DNA of 64,000 nucleotides from Rhodococcus yananensis (GTDB lineage: Bacteria; Actinomycetota; Actinomycetes; Mycobacteriales; Mycobacteriaceae), in assembly GCF_020515525.1 (NCBI RefSeq), contig NZ_JAIYEP010000009.1:31334-95333 (forward strand), given 5' to 3'. The translations under genes were made by a program, and so were the position numbers. Shown one piece after another: positions 60,986 through 64,000 of the stretch (the stretch's first letter is position 1; each line of letters starts with the position of its first letter). Under the pieces are notes generated by a model. That model did no database searches and had not been told where the DNA came from. It saw nothing but the letters and a program-made list of their open reading frames with translations.

Positions 60986-61339
60986 CCATTTCCCTTGGGT
61001 AGCCTGGCTGGTGATCACTTCTTCCGTGACCAGCGCCGCAGTGCACTGATTCTTGGTCGGATTGCGCCGACGACCGACCGTCCCACAACCAAGGATATCT
61101 TCAGCCAGGTAGCCGGTTTTGGCTGCGACCTGGGTGTTTGTTTCGTGGACCGTGTGCGGGAAGGCGCGTTGAGGTGAGAGTCGGAGGCCCTTGCCCCAGC
61201 GTGTTCGTTACCGATTCGATGATTCGTTGCTGCGATCGCCTCGACGTCGAGGCTGCCGCGTCTGACGAGTTCCTCTCAGATTTCTGCGGGGCATTCCCCG
61301 CATCCGAGAGCGCCGCAGCTGGGTTCCAACGGCGAGGGG
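60986..61339. other. Gene-free stretch
   Basis: About 350 bp without a gene I can support. A short plus-strand frame at 61138-61353 has a few protein-like residues (SMIRCCDRLDVEAAASDEFL), but it is too weak to call. Confidence 0.4.
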
Positions 61340-61963
61340 TCATCGATCACTGACCGTTCGACCTCTGTCGGAACGAGCGTGCCGTGCCACTCTGGCACGG
61401 TTCCCGCACACCGGTGAACACCATTCCCTCCGGGGATGAGACTTGACGAAGAAGAGAATGCACCCCGGTGCGGGGCATGCCCGAACCTGGTCGATTCGGT
61501 CCGGCAGCAGAAGCTTGCACACGTCGGATGCCACTATGCCGAGTGCGACCAACCACGGATCCGCCACATCCCAGCGAGTCCTCACCGTAACGGGATCCGC
61601 GGGAGAGAGCTCGAGTCGGGAAGCGCTGTAGCAACTGAATTCGTTGATGATCGCCAGGGGTTCGCTGCTGGGTGCCGAGTCGTCGACGACGGATTGCAAA
61701 CAACTGCGAAGTGCGCTGCGCAGTGAGAGGAACTGCTTGTGTGTGCGGGGCGTGCAGGCCTGACCCATGAGCGCGGCCGAGAGTTCGCTGCCGAACTGGT
61801 CTGCGTGATCGGCCACCCACGCAGTGAGTTGATCCGTAGTCGTCAACGCATCGACGCGGTGCCCGCGGAGGCCGCCATCGATGTAGGTGGTGTTCACCAA
61901 CTCCACGGCGAGGGGTTCGCCGTTCAGTGGCACGGTTGGCGGAGACGCAGACTGCTGACCCAT
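61340..61963 (-). CDS. ABATE/CGNR zinc-finger transcriptional regulator
   Basis: A 207-residue protein with an N-terminal ABATE domain (PLAVELVNTTYIDGGLRG, then helices to about 150) and a C-terminal CGNR zinc finger (RACPAPGCILFFVKSHPRRE, WCSPVCGNRARVARH). Such proteins are presumed DNA-binding regulators. ATG 61963 fits the family start; an upstream extension crosses the operator-like repeats. It is divergent from the MFS permease and probably controls it. Confidence 0.88.
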   Translation of the reverse strand: MGQQSASPPTVPLNGEPLAVELVNTTYIDGGLRGHRVDALTTTDQLTAWVADHADQFGSELSAALMGQACTPRTHKQFLSLRSALRSCLQSVVDDSAPSSEPLAIINEFSCYSASRLELSPADPVTVRTRWDVADPWLVALGIVASDVCKLLLPDRIDQVRACPAPGCILFFVKSHPRREWCSPVCGNRARVARHARSDRGRTVSDR

Positions 61964-61967
61964 ATAC

Positions 61968-62047
61968 CTAATGGTACCCAAGTTGACTTCCGTTAGATGT
62001 CGTGCTGCTATAGCTGAACTAACGGTGATTTCGAATCGATCCATTAG
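61968..62047. promoter_or_regulatory. Four CTAAYGG half-sites in the CGNR-MFS gap
   Basis: CTAATGG (61968-61974) and its complement CCATTAG (62041-62047) enclose an inner pair, CCGTTAG (61990-61996) and CTAACGG (62019-62025). The result is two nested inverted repeats of the same 7-bp motif, CTAAYGG. They cover the 97-bp divergent promoter, with a TTGACT -35-like hexamer at 61983. They are good candidates for the CGNR regulator's binding sites. Confidence 0.62.
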
Positions 62048-62060
62048 ATGAGGGGGATTC

Positions 62061-63299
62061 ATGGGCAGACTCGCATTGAACAGTGGCTGGGGCACTCGCA
62101 TCACCACCGTGGCGTTCGTATCGTTGACCGGTGCCTTCGGGCTGAATTTGGCGATCGGGCAGTTCATTCAGCCGCTGATGGGACACTTCGGCTGGTCTCT
62201 CGCCGCCACGAGCGGCACCGTCGCGGTGAGCACACTCATGTGGGGGCTCGCCCAGCCCGTCATGGGCCGACTCATCGACCGATCCGGCCCGCGAGCGGTG
62301 ATGACTGTCAGCGCCGCACTGATGGGACTGGCATACGTACTTCTTGCCACCATCACCGACTTCTGGCAGTTCGTTGTGCTCTTCGGGATCATCGTCGCAA
62401 TCGGTTTCGCCGGTTGCAGTTCGATGCCGGCCTCGGTCCTCGTCGCGCGATGGCACGTGCGTGGGCGACCCCAGGCGCTCGCGATCAGTTCGATGGGAAT
62501 CAACGCAGGCCAATTACTACTCTTGCCGCTCGCGGGCGTGCTGATCTCGGTCTTCGGATGGCAGACGGCGTTCGCGCTCCTCGGGTGTGTGATGCTGGCA
62601 GTCGTCGTTCCGGTCATCTGGTTCGGTGCGCGGAACACCCCCGCGGACGTCGGTTTGGAAGCGGAGCAGCCATCCGTCCAAGCCGTCGCGGCAACCGGCC
62701 TCAGCCAAGCGCTGAAGGATCGTCAGTTCTGGCTGATCAGCCTCAGCTTCGCAGGATGTGGTTATTCGCTCTACATGTTCACCACCCACATGCCCAAGCT
62801 CGCAGTGGAATTGGGGTTTGGGGCGTCTGCCGGGGGATGGTTGATGGCGCTCGTTGCGGTGTGCAGCGCGGCATCGATGTGGACTACCGGACAATGGGCT
62901 GCCAAGAGGTGGGGCAAGCGACGACCTCTCCTGGTATTGCACGTTGTGCGCATCGTCGGTTTCGTCTTGCTGACACTTGCAGGAAGCGGGCAGATTCTCA
63001 CGCTTGGCGTCGTCCTCTTCGGACTGTCCTCGTTCCCGGTGATCCCGCTGACCACAGGACTGATCGCCGATCGCTTCGGCGGAACCGCGATGGGGGGGAT
63101 CCTCGGCTCGACCTGGCTGATCCACCAGGTGTGTGCGGCGCTCGGTGTCCTGATCGGTGGGGTGCTCCATGACGCCACCGGTGACTACAGTGCATCCTTT
63201 GCCAGTGGTGCTGCGGTGCTCCTGGTCTCGACCGTTCTGACCTGGTTGATTCGCGAACGGCGAGTACTCGCACAGCAACCTGCCATGCAGCCGAGTTGA
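62061..63299 (+). CDS. MFS transporter (OFA/monocarboxylate-like)
   Basis: A 412-residue twelve-span permease. The OFA/MCT-like pattern is visible: an initial GAFGLNLAIGQFIQPLMG, then MGRLIDRSGPRAVMTVSAAL and, later, ADRFGGTAMGGILGSTWLIH. OFA members carry organic acids such as oxalate and formate. GGGGGA precedes the ATG. Regulation by the divergent CGNR protein is likely. It ends at a strong hairpin. Confidence 0.88.
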   Translation: MGRLALNSGWGTRITTVAFVSLTGAFGLNLAIGQFIQPLMGHFGWSLAATSGTVAVSTLMWGLAQPVMGRLIDRSGPRAVMTVSAALMGLAYVLLATITDFWQFVVLFGIIVAIGFAGCSSMPASVLVARWHVRGRPQALAISSMGINAGQLLLLPLAGVLISVFGWQTAFALLGCVMLAVVVPVIWFGARNTPADVGLEAEQPSVQAVAATGLSQALKDRQFWLISLSFAGCGYSLYMFTTHMPKLAVELGFGASAGGWLMALVAVCSAASMWTTGQWAAKRWGKRRPLLVLHVVRIVGFVLLTLAGSGQILTLGVVLFGLSSFPVIPLTTGLIADRFGGTAMGGILGSTWLIHQVCAALGVLIGGVLHDATGDYSASFASGAAVLLVSTVLTWLIRERRVLAQQPAMQPS

Positions 63300-63301
63300 G
63301 T

Positions 63302-63331
63302 TCCGGCCTCGGGGGGAAGCCCCGATCCGGA
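63302..63331 (+). terminator. Two-part hairpin after the MFS gene
   Basis: An outer TCCGG/CCGGA and an inner TCGGGG/CCCCGA stem with a GGAAG loop lie a few bases past the stop. No T-run follows. It is the likely transcription end of the permease gene. Confidence 0.55.
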
Positions 63332-63389
63332 GTCCAGCTATCCCAGACCGGGTGCGCCGCTTCCACGGCGCCACGGCGCGCACGAGATC

Positions 63390-63617
63390 GTGCTGAAGGC
63401 CGTATCGGGTTACGTCCATGAGGATGGTGTACGAGCCGGATCCGATTGAGTGGGGTCGTGGTCGGTTCGCCCACCGGAACACGGCCCGGTGGGCGGTGGC
63501 CTTGTCGGGGAGCGCCCGACGGCCCTCGAGGAGCTCCCACTTGAGCGTGGCATTGACGCGCTCCGCCAGCGAGTTGTCGGCACTCGACCCAACCGTACCC
63601 ATGGACTTGGCCCGAAC
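63390..63617 (-). pseudogene. IS3-family transposase C-terminal remnant
   Basis: The minus strand reads SMGTVGSSADNSLAERVNAT and then LKWELLEGRRALPDKATAHR, the end of the IS3-type (rve) catalytic core with its final Glu (SLAERVNATLKWELL). It is followed by AVFRWANRPRPHSIGSGS. Upstream catalytic Asp blocks and the orfA are absent. The frame continues past 63390 but is no longer transposase-like. It is therefore a truncated copy. Confidence 0.7.
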
Positions 63618-63933
63618 AAATCCATCCCAGCGGTGCCGTGCTACTGAGAGCGTGTCTCATGTGGAGAGCTTCTTGAAGCATGTCAACGCGGAACTTGTCA
63701 TGGATCCTCCCGACCCTTGTAGTCGTCTGCTCCCCTTGTGACACGGTGCCCGGGGATCGTCCATCGACCATGGTGTTCGACTGTCTGACGGCACTTCCCC
63801 CGCACGGTGCGCTCCCCGGCGGACGTGTCACGTGCGCGCCGCCGTCCGGACTGGGCGGTCGGGCAGCTCGGCTGTGTGGCCTCGATCAGTGTGCTATGGT
63901 CGCGCCCGTTCATGATCGACTCGGGGGGATCGC
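63618..63933. other. Gene-free stretch with mobile-DNA debris
   Basis: About 315 bp between the IS3 remnant and the lipoprotein start. Short pieces look like other transposase debris (minus strand DKFRVDMLQEALHMR), but I cannot assign them. Confidence 0.4.
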
Positions 63934-64000
63934 ATGGCTGGGTGGGGGTACGCGGTGGTCGGGCTGTCGGCGCTGTTGGTGGCCGGGTGCAGTCCGAGTG
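63934..64000 (+). CDS. Start of a lipoprotein gene (cut by the window)
   Basis: An ATG at 63934 begins MAGWGYAVVGLSALLVAGCS, a short lipoprotein signal with lipobox VAGC. A GGGGGGA lies just upstream. Only 22 codons are inside the window, so the product is unknown. Confidence 0.6.
   Translation, partial: MAGWGYAVVGLSALLVAGCSPS

Noticed and set aside
1..64000. CRISPR arrays, tRNA or rRNA genes, and an origin of replication
   Set aside because: No regularly spaced identical repeats, no cloverleaf-like or rRNA sequence and no rep/par genes were noticed. The TGCCAC array is irregular and mixed in orientation.

Overview
The window is high-GC actinobacterial DNA. Codon use, the mycothiol-type arsenate reductases, the frequent GTG starts and ATGA overlaps, and an ABATE/CGNR regulator all point to Rhodococcus or a close relative (Nocardia, Gordonia). 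The mix of metal-resistance operons, transposon ends, decayed transposase genes and plasmid-type hypothetical genes suggests a megaplasmid or a large genomic island. Genus and replicon type are inferences, because no rRNA, tRNA or replication gene was seen.

Layout. (1) 1-3.5 kb: a four-gene Cd/Pb/Zn-type cassette (CmtR-like sensor, CtpG-like P1B-ATPase, LspA, DUF3703) joined by 4-nt overlaps. (2) 3.6-4.65 kb: an IF2_N plus tandem helix-turn-helix protein and a small membrane protein. (3) 4.77-10.4 kb: a divergent arsenic locus, with arsC-like, arsD and arsA on the minus strand (ending at a hairpin terminator) and arsR, acr3 and two more arsC on the plus strand. (4) 10.5-18.3 kb: a copper locus with a two-component system, SHOCT protein, multicopper oxidase, DUF305 lipoprotein, CopB-type ATPase and Asp-box lipoprotein. 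(5) 18.3-23.3 kb: a second arsenic locus, an ArsR-GNAT fusion divergent from a flavoprotein, an MFS pump and ArsO, with three matching operator-like boxes between them. (6) 23.5-26.2 kb: small genes, a 195-bp non-autonomous transposon relic and a gene fragment.

(7) 26.2-57 kb is largely sulfur and membrane themed. It carries a type I sulfatase, a DUF389 protein, a 4-kb Mu/Tn5053-like transposon (DDE transposase, ATPase, unknown third gene, compound ends), a SdsA1-type alkylsulfatase, a UDP-sulfoquinovose synthase (SQD1), a BcsB-like protein and a BcsA-like processive glycosyltransferase. These are followed by a MalT/LuxR regulator, small membrane proteins, a second DUF389, a YihY-type protein, an AI-2E-type exporter, an SfLAP/GAP-family protein and two SulP transporters. 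A 67-codon frame joins the two ends of an alkylsulfatase. (8) 56.5-64 kb: plasmid-type unknown genes, a decayed copy of the transposon's third gene, a CGNR regulator divergent from an MFS permease, an IS3 remnant and the start of a lipoprotein.

The most interesting candidate is SQD1-BcsB-BcsA, read as a possible synthase and export system for a sulfoquinovose-containing (sulfonated) polysaccharide. In this reading, the upstream sulfatases and downstream SulP and SfLAP proteins supply sulfur or handle the product. The individual gene families are well supported; the combined function is inference.
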